Shown: in pieces, positions 46,532 to 58,086 of the stretch
Position numbering within the stretch: position 1 is the stretch's first letter
Layout of the letters: each line of letters opens with the position of its first letter
Assembly: GCF_022376445.1 (NCBI RefSeq)
Contig: NW_025954965.1
Span: 372,001 to 436,000, forward strand
DNA length: 64,000 nt
Reading direction: 5' to 3'
Source: Fomitopsis serialis
Lineage: Eukaryota > Basidiomycota > Agaricomycetes > Polyporales > Fomitopsidaceae
The notes under the pieces: model-generated
What the model saw: the letters and a program-made list of their open reading frames with translations, nothing else
Told to the model about the DNA's origin: nothing
Database searches by the model: none
Position numbers and translations under genes: made by a program

Positions 46532-49519
46532 ATGCGCAACCCGGCCAACCCCCCTATAAAGCATATACTACGGCCCCATCACATCAACCTCCTTGTCATC
46601 GTCGTCCTAGCGTTCCAGACATTCGATCATGCGCCCGATGGACCACTCCCCGCGCCATTCATGCTTCACCTCTATCGCATCCTCATTCGCGAACTCTCTG
46701 AAGTGAGATGAGCTGTGATTTGTGCAATATACTGAGTCCGACCATCCATAGGTAATGGAACCGAAGGGTTTCGGCGATCTGACTACGGAAATCATGAGAG
46801 GTCCTATGGGCGACCTTCCAACTGCGCAGAAATTCTGCCAAAGTTTCTCGAGCGAGGTGAGACCGTGTATTAGATGCTACTTCACAGCCTGACTTTCCCA
46901 GCATCAACGACTGCAACGGCCACAAGATCTGTCTGACTTCTTCTCAAGTACGTCTGTCCAACTCGTACATGTATATTGATAGGACGATGTACCGCATTTT
47001 CAGACCTGCATACACTCTATCTGGATAGAGACGAGGAGGACGTAAGGTCTATGCTAGTAACATCCTGACTCTGACTCAGCATCTATCAGAACATGTCAGA
47101 TTTTGTCGGTTGACTTGACCATTCGCAACACGCGGAAAACAACTGAATATAATGATCCACCTAGGGCCGACGCTCCCTCTTTGGGTATTTCTGCCATCGA
47201 TGTTACATCAGCTCTCGCAAGCTATCTTTCACCGGCCTCTCCAAATTGCACCGGGACTACATATCCTGGATCGAACTCACCTACCCAGCTGGCCTCCACC
47301 CAGATGAGCGCTCAACGGTACTTCCGGGCTATGAAGATACTAGAGAGGATGCCCTCACAATGGGTATGAGGCAGTCACATCACTCGGCTCTTGTTTTGTT
47401 AATTCACGACAACAAGACTATTTGGTTCATAAGACGCAGAGCGACAAGAAGCCTCACGCGGTCGGGACCGCACTCGGCGAGTGAGTAGATCCGCGGTTGC
47501 TACTTGATGACGTGAAACCTGTACCTAACGAATGCAGTTACGAGAAAGCAGCGGCCATAGGTGACGAGAATGGCGCGACAGAACATTTGCGACGCTTCTT
47601 CGAGCAGCACTTTCACGAGCTCATGATTCGTACGTGTTCTCTTGCAATCATAAACAACGACACTCAATGATATTGATTTCTCAGAGGACTCCGGCAACAC
47701 GGCCTACTCAACGTTGCCCGGAGACATTACTTGCACCACGAATTTGTTGCCTGCCGGAAGGTAGTATAAAAACGTCTATCAGGTTTCAAGTCGATCTAAT
47801 GTGCCTTGTCGACGTCCTCAGACTCTTCAGGAGGCTATCGGCGTAGCGCGGACATGCGGTGACAAACTTACTCTGCAGGCCTGCATGAGGTATGGACTTA
47901 GGCGTCATATCAGTTTCTGACAGCATAACATTGTGTGGCGTAGTTTGCTCAACCGTCTGCCTCCTACGGAACGCGGTCGAAAGCCGATCATCAACGATAT
48001 CCAGCCTGATCTGCATCCTTACGAGATTCTGCGCGATGTTGAGAAGCTCATGCAGATTGCCAATGTACGTTCGGTGACATCACGCTCGTAGGTACAATGA
48101 CTGAGTGCCTATTCATGAATGCCTTCAGCAACAACCGCTGACGGCGGCTTTCGAGAGGATCATCAAAGCAGGAGGATTGTACGATCACTGGATCAACCTT
48201 CAGCGCGCCCCCTTCATAGAGGCGGAGCAGTGGGGCCCACATACCGTGCAAAGTGTAGTATGGAGCATGCACGGTACGTCTGAGTTCTTGCCCCGATCCT
48301 CAGTAGTACCCATTTCCCCCAAGGTTGCGCGAGACTGGCGCAAGTGCAAGAGAACATGGTCACCGCGTTCACTGAGGTCGGCGGGGCTGATAACAACCGG
48401 CTTACGGTCGCGTTAAATCGGGCATACTATGTGAGTATCGTCTCCGAAGGTCGTCTGACTGTGACTTCATGCTCGGCAATCTGTAGCGCGCTCGACAGGG
48501 TAAGTACGAAGCTGCCCTCGCCAGTCTCATCGACCCCGATGTGTGGCGAGGGCTGTACATGACAGACTATCATATTTGGGCGAACGAGATTTGGCATATT
48601 CTCGCCCTGCGTGCCAGTCGCCGGTAAGCCAACATATACAGCGGATAACCAGTATTGATGCTTGCTCACACGTTCGAAGTGGACAACCACGGCAGTTCAC
48701 GGAGTTCCTGAAGCAACGCCGTCCGCACGGCGTGTACAAGGGCCGGGAGTATTGGAATGGAACTTCGATGTCGCTCGGGTCGATGATTCGGGATCCGATG
48801 TACGAGTATATACAAATGAAAGTGAGTGACACATGTTATTTCTGCGGTATCAACATAGTGTTGATACTCAGTTGCACTAACAAGGAAGCGGACCAAGGGT
48901 ATACCTGGGTGGAACCACTGTTGACAGCCAGCTGGCAGGCCGAGTTTCAGCGTAGATACGGGCACTACCGAACAGCGCTCGTCCTGTTAGCCGACGTTGC
49001 GCTAGAGCTTGGGATGACGAAATGGTGTAGGAGAGTGATTGAGGAGATCCTACCTCAGGTACGCAGTGAGGCGTCGGCGTACTCCGGTATGCTCATGTTG
49101 GCAACACAGATTATTGGTGGGGATGATCTTGAACAGCGAGCGTTGACGTGTTTCGTGTTTGCACGTTGTATCATTGCCGCAGGGAATTGGTCGCGTGCGT
49201 AATCCGTTGATACCAGCGGTGTCCTCAAGTTAAACTTTGCCTTCCAGCTCAATCGCTGCAAGAATCCATCCCATACTTGGTCACTGCTGAGAAAGACTAC
49301 GAGTTATTAGAAATGTTCCGGCGGTTGCAAGACGTTCGATATTTCTTGTCAGTGGTATACCACAATCTCGGCATGACGAAGGAGCGAGATGCTACCGCGG
49401 TACGGCACTTGAAAGCGGACTCCGACCGAGCAAAGGCGGCGACTGTTGTATTGGAGGAAATGGTCACGGAGGTCTGGGATCTTGTTGTAGATGTAGGTGC
49501 TGCACTGGCAGCTAGATGA
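46532..49519 (+). CDS. APC5: Anaphase-promoting complex subunit 5
   Basis: Scaffold subunit of the APC/C ubiquitin ligase. ATG at 46532 (MRNPANPPIKHILRPHHINLL) gives the family N-terminus with PFMLHLYRILIRELSE. Next RRSLFGYFCHRCYISSRKLS and KLHRDYISWIELTYPAGLHP, then GMRQSHHSALVLLI; the TPR part has EHLRRFFEQHFHELMIQDSG, HYLHHEFVACRK, KLMQIANQQPLTAAFERIIK, LYDHWINLQRAPFIEAEQWG, RLTVALNRAYYALDRGKYEA, GHYRTALVLLADVALELGMT, and ends VTEVWDLVVDVGAALAAR with TGA 49517-49519. About a dozen introns. Exon joins at 47040-47170 are ambiguous. Single bases missing near 47438 and 47720. Very little else of this pattern exists in fungi, so the call is firm although Apc5 diverges fast. Confidence 0.85.
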
Positions 49520-49920
49520 CCCGTACCATTACCTCGTACTTGAGCGCCGGCTAGTTCGGGTATGTACTATCAGCCTAATGTAGTGCAATCGTCGCCGCGT
49601 TCAAGCGCAGCGACAGTTGCCTGCGCGTCGCGCGCTGAACGAGACGCGTCATTAAGTGTGGTCATGTGATCGCGAGTGAGCCCAGGACCCCATCGAAGGG
49701 CGATGCCATTGGGGACTGGCTCAGCCTCGCCGCGCCGCAATTGGCAGCATACAGTCCGAGAGCATACACCATACGTATGGCTTCCCTAGCGATCCGTGCT
49801 CTTGACTACTCCCACTCTCGACGCGCCCCGCTTGCGAGCTCGCTTCGAGTCTTACCTCTGACAACTCCTCATACCGACTGCGAGGACTAGCTTGCATATA
49901 TAGGTCGCGAGGCACGCACC

Positions 49921-52594
49921 ATGATGTCTCCAGACTTCCTCTATGCTTTTGCTATGTTTCTGTGGAGGTCGGCAATAACCATCTTCTTTCGCGAGGTCAG
50001 ACCCAGGGGTGCATTCCACATCCCTCAGGAGGGACCTGTGATATTCGTCGCTGCCCCGCATACCAACCAAGTACGCCCAGCGTAGGATTTACGCACAACC
50101 ACTGACATATTGAGAAGTTCGTAGACATGGTGCTTGCTCTTGAAGTATGGCGCGAAACCAGGCGAAAGGTGCAGTTTCTGGTGGCTGCTAAGAGCATGAA
50201 GCAGCGGGTCATCGGCTTCTTTGCGAGGATGGTATCAAGCAGTGAGTGGTATCTCTGTCTGCCCTCCCAACTCCTGTAATCCAACGGGGCATTTCAATCA
50301 GTCCCGGTAGTTCGCGCGGGAGATGAAGCGAAGCCAGCGACAGGCTGCATCTCACTGTCCGAAGAAGATCCATGCCTCGTCATAGGTCATAATACGGCTT
50401 TCACAAAAGAGCTCAGCCCACGGATGCAGATCATGCTCCCCAAGTCAGTCAATGCGCCTCTCGCTGAGGTTCTCGAAGTCATCTCCGATACGAAACTGAA
50501 GATCAAGAAGGAGTTTGGCGGAGACGGTGGTGGCAAGAGCACGCTGAAGATTCGCCAGAAGGTGTCGGAGCTCCAAGCTGAGGGCCAGCCAGGGTTGGAC
50601 TTCAAGAAGATACCTCACATCGACCAACAGGACATGTACCACCACGTCTACCAGTGTCTTACTGAAGGCGGCTGCATTGGCATCTTTCCGGAAGGCACGT
50701 CTTTCACAATGTTGAATCCATTGGATATGCGTCGGCTCATTGACATCTGCGCAATTCTAGGTGGAAGCCATGACCGTGCCGACTTGCTACCCCTCAAGGC
50801 TGGGGTGTCCCTGATGGCGCTAGGTGCAATGGCTAACAATCCGAGCCTGAAGGTCAAGATAGTGCCCGTTGGGCTGTCCTACTTCCATCCCCACCGATTC
50901 CGCTCTAGAGTCGTCGTCGAGTTCGGAACTGCGTTCGACGTCCCCGAGGAGCTCGTCGCACTGTACACGGAAGGAGGTGCAGAGAAGCGGCAAGCTGTCA
51001 GCCAGCTCCTCGGCCTAATTTACGACGCCCTGAAGATCGTGACGGTCAGAGCTCCTGACTACGACACGTTGATGGTACCTTTCTTGCGTGAACCCGCCAG
51101 GCAGGGTCATACTGATAACGCATACAGCTTTGCCAAGCAGCGCGACGCTTGTATGAAATGCCAGGACAGCATACGGGTCTGGGACAGGTCGTCGAGCTGA
51201 ACCGGCGCTTCCTTGAGGGCTATTTGCACTTCAAAGATGAGCCCAAGGTCAGACAGCTGCGCGCTGACGTGCTCAAGTACAATCGCATGGTCCGGGATCT
51301 AGGTCTACGCGATCACCAGGTCGGTTCATACGTTGCCTACTAGTTGCCTTTGGTAGATTGATTGGCATTGGCATTGGCAGGTTCCACGGGCACAAAAGGC
51401 CAGCTGGCATACCCTCGGATTACTCATCTACCGCCTAGGTTTGCTGGAATTCTGGAGCGTGTTGGCTCTCCCCGGCGTTATTCTCAACGCACCGATCTTC
51501 CTCGCTGCCTCAGCGATGTCTCGGAAGAAAGCCAGGGGTAAGTCCTCCGCCCTCGACTAAACTGCCGTTCCCTCAAGTACGATTCAGAGGCGCTTGCCGG
51601 TTCTGTGGTCAAAATCTCGGGCAGAGACGTCATGGCGACATGGAAGATCCTCATCTCACTTGGACTGGCCCCGATATTGTACGGCTTTTATGCCTTCCTT
51701 GCGACCATGATCGCCGTCAGAGCCGGTGTGCCGTTCAAATGGCGGATCTACACACCGATCGTGTCATGTCCGTTCTGCCTTGGGTTGCATACGCCGCACT
51801 CAAGTTTGGAGAAGCCGGTGTGGACGTCCTGAAGTGAGTGTGTTCTTTCCTCTTTGGTGTCATCAGGGTTGACGCTGCTGGAAGATCGCTGCCTCCGCTG
51901 ATCGTCACGTTGATTCCTGGCCAATCGCACTCACTCGACCGGCTCAAGGCGATGCGTGTGCAAGTAACCGACGAATTGATAGAGATTGTAAATGAGTTTG
52001 CACCCAAGCTATACGAGATTTCGACGAGGTAAGCTTTATGATGCATGGGCATGGTCTCCCTATATGAACGATGAGTAGCGCCGCAATCTGGTACCATCTG
52101 TAAGCCGGCCTGGACTCTCCCGCCGCAGGAGTGGTAATGCTCCGTCGCGGGCACAGGGCACCTTGCTCGTGCACCCAATGGTAAGCCACTTCGATGCATA
52201 GCGACCGCTCTCCCTGATGGCTAGCACCTCGCAGACCTGGCTAGACGAACATCTCTTTGGCTGGACACCAAGCCCATCGCCGGGTAGCGCTTGGTCAGGG
52301 GGGAGCCAAGACGTGAGCCGCTCGCCCTCAGAGGACGGGGAAACCGACGACGATGCCCACGAGCATGGCGACTACGATGACGTCCTCGGCTACCTCGAAC
52401 AGCGAGGAGCAGAGGTCTCAAGGCCACGTTCAAGCGAACGAAAGGGGTCCTACGCCGATTTGCAGCGGCTCCGGAATGAGTCGCGCGAGCGGCTGAATGG
52501 GGCAGCTCTATCTTCTGCACGGTCAGACGAGGCCGATGGCATTGAGATACGCAAACGGGCCAATAGAGCAGGGGAATTTGGTGCACCTTCTTGA
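49921..52594 (+). CDS. SCT1: Glycerol-3-phosphate/DHAP O-acyltransferase (Sct1/Gpt2 type), copy 1
   Basis: ER enzyme that acylates glycerol-3-phosphate (and DHAP), the first step of phospholipid and triacylglycerol synthesis. ATG at 49921 (MMSPDFLYAFAMFLWRSAIT). Acyltransferase block: VIFVAAPHTNQ, VQFLVAAKSMKQRVIGFFAR, TEGGCIGIFPEG then GSHDRADLLPLKAG, and VKIVPVGLSYFHPHRFRSR. Membrane helices in the C-terminal half: FWSVLALPGVILNAPIFLAA, LGLAPILYGFYAFLATMIAV and VMSVLPWVAYAALKF. Ser/Asp-rich tail with TWLDEHLFGW and YDDVLGYLE, ending TGA 52592-52594. The intron inside motif FPEG/GSHDR (50695-50760) has a GC donor. One base missing near 51763. Diverged paralogue in opposite orientation at 54.9-57.7 kb. 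Confidence 0.9.
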
Positions 52595-52903
52595 GTGGCC
52601 CAGACCCAGGACTCTTGCGAGTCGCCGCAGATGGCCAGGATGATACATCCTTAGTGTATTGCATAGCGTACTAGTAGCCAACGATTTGTCTCAAATTCCC
52701 CAACGCTGAAATCACCAGTTACGCAGGTAGGGAACAGCGTTCGGCCGCAAAGGTCCGCAGCCTGATCTTGGTTGTTTCTGAACCAGCGACGATTACCAAA
52801 ACGGGATCGCGCGAAGAGAGTCAGACGCGCGGCTGCGGCGGTCCATTGCGGAGGGGTGTCTGTGCAAAGACGCCTTTACTACGTACCTCCTCCATTGCCC
52901 TCC

Positions 52904-54702
52904 ATGAGCACAGCGACCCCTTGCCAGAGCAGCAACTGCCCCAATGGGCGCCCCCCTTCGAAGTTGGAGTGTCCGACATGCCACAAGTGAGCGACCAGCC
53001 GCAGTTTCGGGTCAAGTTCTGTGTCCGAACTGACTATTCTCAGGTTGGGTATCAAAGGATCCTTCTTCTGCGGACAAGAATGTTTTAAGGCGGGATGTGA
53101 GTGAACTTACGTATTGTTGACTAAATGTCCGATGACGGATCTCCGATTCGGGTGTAGGGGTGAGTGGTAAACGGCCTGAATGCATGTGGCGGCACTTACA
53201 GCAATACACTCAGAAAACACATAAATTGATCCACGATCTCGCTACACCGAAACAACCGCTCCTGGACGATCCGAACATCAACAAAGGTCCATCTACCAAA
53301 AATTCACCGCTGCGCCAGAACTGACGTTCGCTTCTGAATGCTTCCCTAGATGGCACCTTCAATCCGTTCGGCAATTTCAAGTTTACGGGACCACTGCGTC
53401 CGGTGTATCCATTGTCCCCCACACGAACAGTCCTGAACACATCCCAAGACCGGATTATGCTGAAGATGGTAGGATTGTCACTAAAATGTTCCGTGAGGTG
53501 AAGACCACGATGTGAGCTTGCCTTACCGATGCGCCTTCTCTACAGGTCAGCCCACCTCGGAAAGCAGACGTGCCGGGCAGCCCCCAAAATCCTCTCAAAG
53601 AGGAGCAAGAGAAGATGCGGACCGTCTGTAGAGTGAGTTCGCCAGCAGGTCGTCGATTTCCTGCTTGACCGCCGCGTCACTAGTTAGGCCGAGAGATTCT
53701 GGACATCGCTGGCGCGAGTATACGACCTGGTATCACGACCGACGAGATCGACGAGATCGTTCACAATGAGACTATCAAACGCAATGCGTACCCGTCTACT
53801 CTGAACTATCGCGGTTACCCGAAATCTGTCTGCACGTAGGCCTTGGCAGTTGACATGTTGCTCCATGAACAAACCAACCAATGTGCGTAGGTCCGTCAAC
53901 GAGACCATCTGCCACGGCATTCCGGACAAGCGCAAACTTCAGGAAGGCGACATCATCAACATCGGTGAGTGGCCGCCCAGTTTGACTCCAGTCCGTAGCT
54001 CAACCACGTATCGTCTTTAGATATTTCCCTGTACTACGAGGGTTCGTATGCTGCCCCATCGCAGCTCGCTTGGTGATTGAACGAATGCATAGGCTTCCAT
54101 GGTGACCTAAACGCGACGTACCCTGTCGGGCGCGTTGACGACGACAGCAAGAAGCTCATGCGCGTCACGCGTGAAGCCCTCGACGAGGCGATCAAAATCT
54201 GCAAGCCCGGTGCGCTCTTCCGCGACTTGGGCAAAGTCATGTTCGTACAAGCGCTCCTGGAGGGTCGTCGCTGCATTCTCACTTGAGCTCATTGCTCGCA
54301 ACAGCGAACCTATCGCCCGTACAAATGGCTGTTCCGTCATTCGCACGTACTGCGGACACGGCATCCATGAAATGTTCCACTGTGCGCCCAACGTCCCCCA
54401 CTATGCCAAGAACAAGGCCGTCGGCACAATGAAGGCCGGAATGGTGGGTTCAGCTGCCGTTGCCATAGGGAACAACCTGACGGTCTTCGTCCAGGTGTTT
54501 ACCATTGAACCCATGATCAACCTTGGCACAACTGGGACCTCATCCACTGGCCGGACAACTGGACTGCGACCACTGTTGATGGCAAGCCCAGCGCACAGTT
54601 TGAAGAAACGCTGCTGTTCGTCGTTGATTTCTTCAGACTTTGACGGTGCTGACGCCTTTCCAGAATTACCGAAACTGGTGTAGAGGTGCTAACTGCCGGT
54701 AA
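52904..54702 (+). CDS. MAP1: Methionine aminopeptidase 1 with N-terminal zinc finger
   Basis: Cotranslational removal of initiator Met. ATG 52904 starts a Cys-rich finger ([20 protein letters not shown], then [17 protein letters not shown]), as in type-1 enzymes that bind ribosomes. Then the linker with [20 protein letters not shown] and the pita-bread catalytic core: [33 protein letters not shown]. Metal ligands: Asp in [10 protein letters not shown], Asp in [12 protein letters not shown], His in [10 protein letters not shown] and Glu in [10 protein letters not shown]; the fifth is expected near the end ([13 protein letters not shown]). TAA 54700-54702. Introns near 53310-53350, 53822-53880, 53966-54020 and 54041-54092. 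Several one-base gaps (about 53095, 53430, 53590, 53695, 54535 and 54630) break the literal frame, yet every motif is in order, so I take it as functional. Confidence 0.85.
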
Positions 54703-54880
54703 ACGAAGAGAAGACTTGTATGGCTAGAAATCGCTTGTTGGTTGGGTTGTACCCCGTTTTCATAGTAGTGTTGTTCATCGGGCCTCTGTCATTACATCCG
54801 TCGCCACGAGGATAGTACTGTAAGCAGAGAAACAAGAGCAGCAGAAACGAGAAGGCTAGATGGAGTCCTTGGTCATTGAT

Positions 54881-57705
54881 CTACTTGTCCTTGTGCTCCT
54901 TTTTATTCTCCAGCTCGTGATTTATGTCGTCCGTTGCCTCACGGAAGTTCTCATCCCTATCCAGCGCACCGATCCTCTCCACCGGTACCATATCTGACAA
55001 CGAGGTCTTGCGGGTCCGCGAGCTGGCTCGCTGCCGCATCTGGAGGCCCTCAGCGTCGCCAGCCTCTGTCCCGGTGCTAGCCGCAGCGAACTTGACGCCA
55101 TTAACACCCGCGCCAATCTTCAGCCGCTGGATATCGGCATAGGAGCTTTGGTGACTACGTCCGGGGCGCGACGACTGAGTACTCCGGCCCTCGAGGTAGC
55201 CTAGAACGTTGTCGTAGTCGCCGGTCTCGTCCTCGGATGCGTCTGGACTGGGTGCCCTGCTGATGTCCTGGCTGCGTGTTCCTGACCACGCACTTGTTCC
55301 CCGAGACGCACTTCGAGTCCAGCCGAACAGGCGTTCGTCGAGCCAAGTCTAGCGAGACGTCAGATGTGTGCAGTAGAGGGCAGTGCACGGACCGACCATT
55401 GGATGTACGAGCAAGTTTCCCTGAGCATCGACGCCACCTGTGCCGCTCTTTCGCCTCCAAATACCCTGTTCACCTGTAGACGGTGGGACACTCGCAGACG
55501 GTACCAAAATGCGATTCTAGAGGGTGCGAGGTGGGAGGTTGATGTCATGAATTAAAGGATGTCAACAAAAGCCACAACAAAAGCCACGTACTGCGTCAAA
55601 GTCTGTATAGAGCTCCGGACCAAATTCGCGGATCACTTCCGCGAGTTGGTTCGACACTTCGACACGCATTGCCTTCAACTGATTCAGCGAGCGAGACTGG
55701 CCAGGTATCGATGCCACTACCAGTGGCCGCAGTGACCTGACATGCAATGGTCAGAATAGTCTACCGACTGGGGAAGTAGACTGACTTCAGAACATCCATG
55801 CCAGCTTCCCCGAACTTCAGGGCAGCGTATGCCACGAAAGGCAAGATCACCATGACCAAAATAGGCGTCCAGATCTTCACCTCCAGGGGCGCACCAGCTC
55901 TGACGACTATCATGGTGGCCAGGAATGCGTAAAACCCGTAGAGGAGAGGAGTCATCCCCAGTGAGATTAGGACTTTCCATGTCGCTACAACATCTCGGGC
56001 AGCAATCTTGACAGTCGAAGCGGCGAGCGCCTCTTTTCCAGCGGTCAGCGGTGAAGACGAATTACGTTGAAGGGCCTGCGACAGTACCTTTGGCCTTCTT
56101 CCTTGACATGATTGACGCTGCTAGGAAGATTGGTCCGTTCAAGATGACACCAGGGAGTGCAAGCATCGTCCAAACGAATAAGAGACCCAGGCGATACAGG
56201 AGTAGACCCAGTGTCTTCCAACTGGCCCTCTGAGCATGAGGAACCTGTGATAGGAGGTTGTGAGCACACGTTTTGCCTTCCTAGCCAAGGAGCGCACCTG
56301 ATGGTCTCGCAGGCCGAGATCCCGTACCATGCGGTTGTATTTAGAACGTCGTTGCGCAACTTCTGGACCTTGGGCTCGTCCTTGAAATGTAGGTAACCTT
56401 CCAGGAAGCGACGATTGAGTTCTACAACTTGACCGAGTGTCAAATGTTGACCGGGAGTCTTGTACAGACGGCGCGCCGCTTGACAAAGCTACGGCGGGAT
56501 CTTAGGCTGTGAGCCTGAAAGCGTCCGTGAATACGCACCATCAAAGTCTCGTAGTCCGGGGCCCGGATGGTGACTGTCTTCAGCGCGTCATAGGTATAGT
56601 CCAGTAGTTTGCTGACAGCCTCTCGCTTCCGTGCGCCCCCTTCCTTGTACATCTCTACCAACTCCGGGGGGACATCCAGGGCTGTCCCGAATTCAACGAC
56701 GGCCCTCGACCGGAAGCGATGTGGGTGGAAGTATGACAACCCAACTGGAACTATTCTGACTTTGACATGCGGGTCGTTCGCCATAGCACCTAGTGCCATC
56801 AGAGAGACGCCCGCCTTCAGTGGAAGCAGATCGGTACGGTCATGACTCCCGCCTGCCTAGCGCAATCAGCACCTCGCAAAGCGATATAGCGAGTGCAATG
56901 AGCCTACATACCCTCAGGGAAAATACCTATGCAGCCGCCTTCTGTGAGACATTGATACACATGATGATACATCTCTTTCTGGTCGACGTGAGGTAGTTTC
57001 TTGAAGTCGAAGCCTTGCTTCCCGTCTGCCCGCAGCTCCTTTGTCTTCTCGCGAATTCGGACGGTACCCTTTCCACTCTCTCCTCCGAACTCCTTCTTGA
57101 TACGGAGCTGTGTATCCGAGATGACCTCCGCGACCTCTGCTACGGCGAAATTAACAGTCTTGGGAAGCATGATTTGCATTTGGGGAGTGAACTCTTCCGT
57201 GAAGCGAGTATCGAAACCGATGACAAGACACGGGTCGTCGTCGGAGATCATGACTTGACCGATTCCAGGTTTCGCGTCATCTGCAGCGCGAACAACTGGG
57301 ACTACACGGAAACGAATTAAACGCCACTAAATCCGGACGCGCCGTGAATGCTTACTGCTTGACATCATCATTGCAAAGAACCCAATAACCTTCCTCTTCA
57401 TACTCTTTGCCGCAATGAGGAACTGTACTTTCCGCCTCGTCTCTCGGTGGACTTGTAACGTGAGCAATAAGGGGTCAAGGAACTGGCTCGGGCGTGTTAG
57501 CCGACACCAGGTTGTTCTGGCAGAGACGTACCTGGTTATGGTGAGGAGCAGCTACGAAGATGACGGGTCCATCGCGAGGGATATGGAATGCACCTCTCGG
57601 CCTAATCTCCCGGAAGAATATGGTTACGACAGTTCTCCACAAGGCAAGAGCTACTTCGTATAGCAGGTCTTGCGAGACAGGGAGGGCATCTCTTGAGATA
57701 GGCAT
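54881..57705 (-). CDS. Glycerol-3-phosphate/DHAP O-acyltransferase (Sct1/Gpt2 type), copy 2
   Basis: Diverged paralogue of the gene at 49.9 kb, facing it, with MAP1 between. ATG at 57705 (MPISRDALPVSQDLLYEVAL). Motifs VIFVAAPHHNQ, VQFLIAAKSMKRKVIGFFAM, TEGGCIGIFPEG/GSHDRTDLLPLKAG across an ordinary GT-AG intron, VRIVPVGLSYFHPHRFRSR, then membrane helices (PLLYGFYAFLATMIVVRAG, VMVILPFVAYAALKFGEAG) and the tail TWLDERLFGW, DYDNVLGYLEGR, ending ENKKEHKDK and TAG 54881-54883. Intron positions match copy 1. I found no obligatory frame correction in the catalytic half, in contrast with MAP1 beside it. Two genes for this step are also found in yeast (SCT1 and GPT2), so both may be active. Confidence 0.88.
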
Positions 57706-58086
57706 CGCGGTTTAGATATGTAGTGCTAGGAGATACAATTGCGGTCGTCGTCGTCGTTGTCGAGTCGTTAGTGGAGGAGGGGCTCGAGGAGTAGCAAGGC
57801 ACTAGACCGCGCACGGGCACATGGGTATGAAGGCGAGACGTATGAAGCGCCCGAATCTACCCGTATTGCGCGTCGTGCATACAGGCTAAGTAGTAGTTGA
57901 TTCTATTTCATTCTAAATAATCCCAGGTGCGCTACAGACGACAAATACACAATGCATACGGCCCATGCAGGGGTATAGAGCAATGTTACTAAGTACAACC
58001 CACTATACGATACTACGATGTCAATATACAGATATGCAAACAACAACTGCGTCCAAACCAAGTCCAAGTAATCCGACCAACCCGAA
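57706..58086. other. Intergenic gap between acyltransferase 2 and the XMAP215 gene
   Basis: Contains the promoter of acyltransferase copy 2 and, at 57890-58086, the 3' UTR of the XMAP215 gene, which is AT-rich. No gene recognised. Confidence 0.45.

Noticed and set aside
49896..49902. TATATA just upstream of acyltransferase copy 1
   Set aside because: Only about 20 bases from the ATG, too close to act as the TATA element for that start unless a downstream ATG is used.
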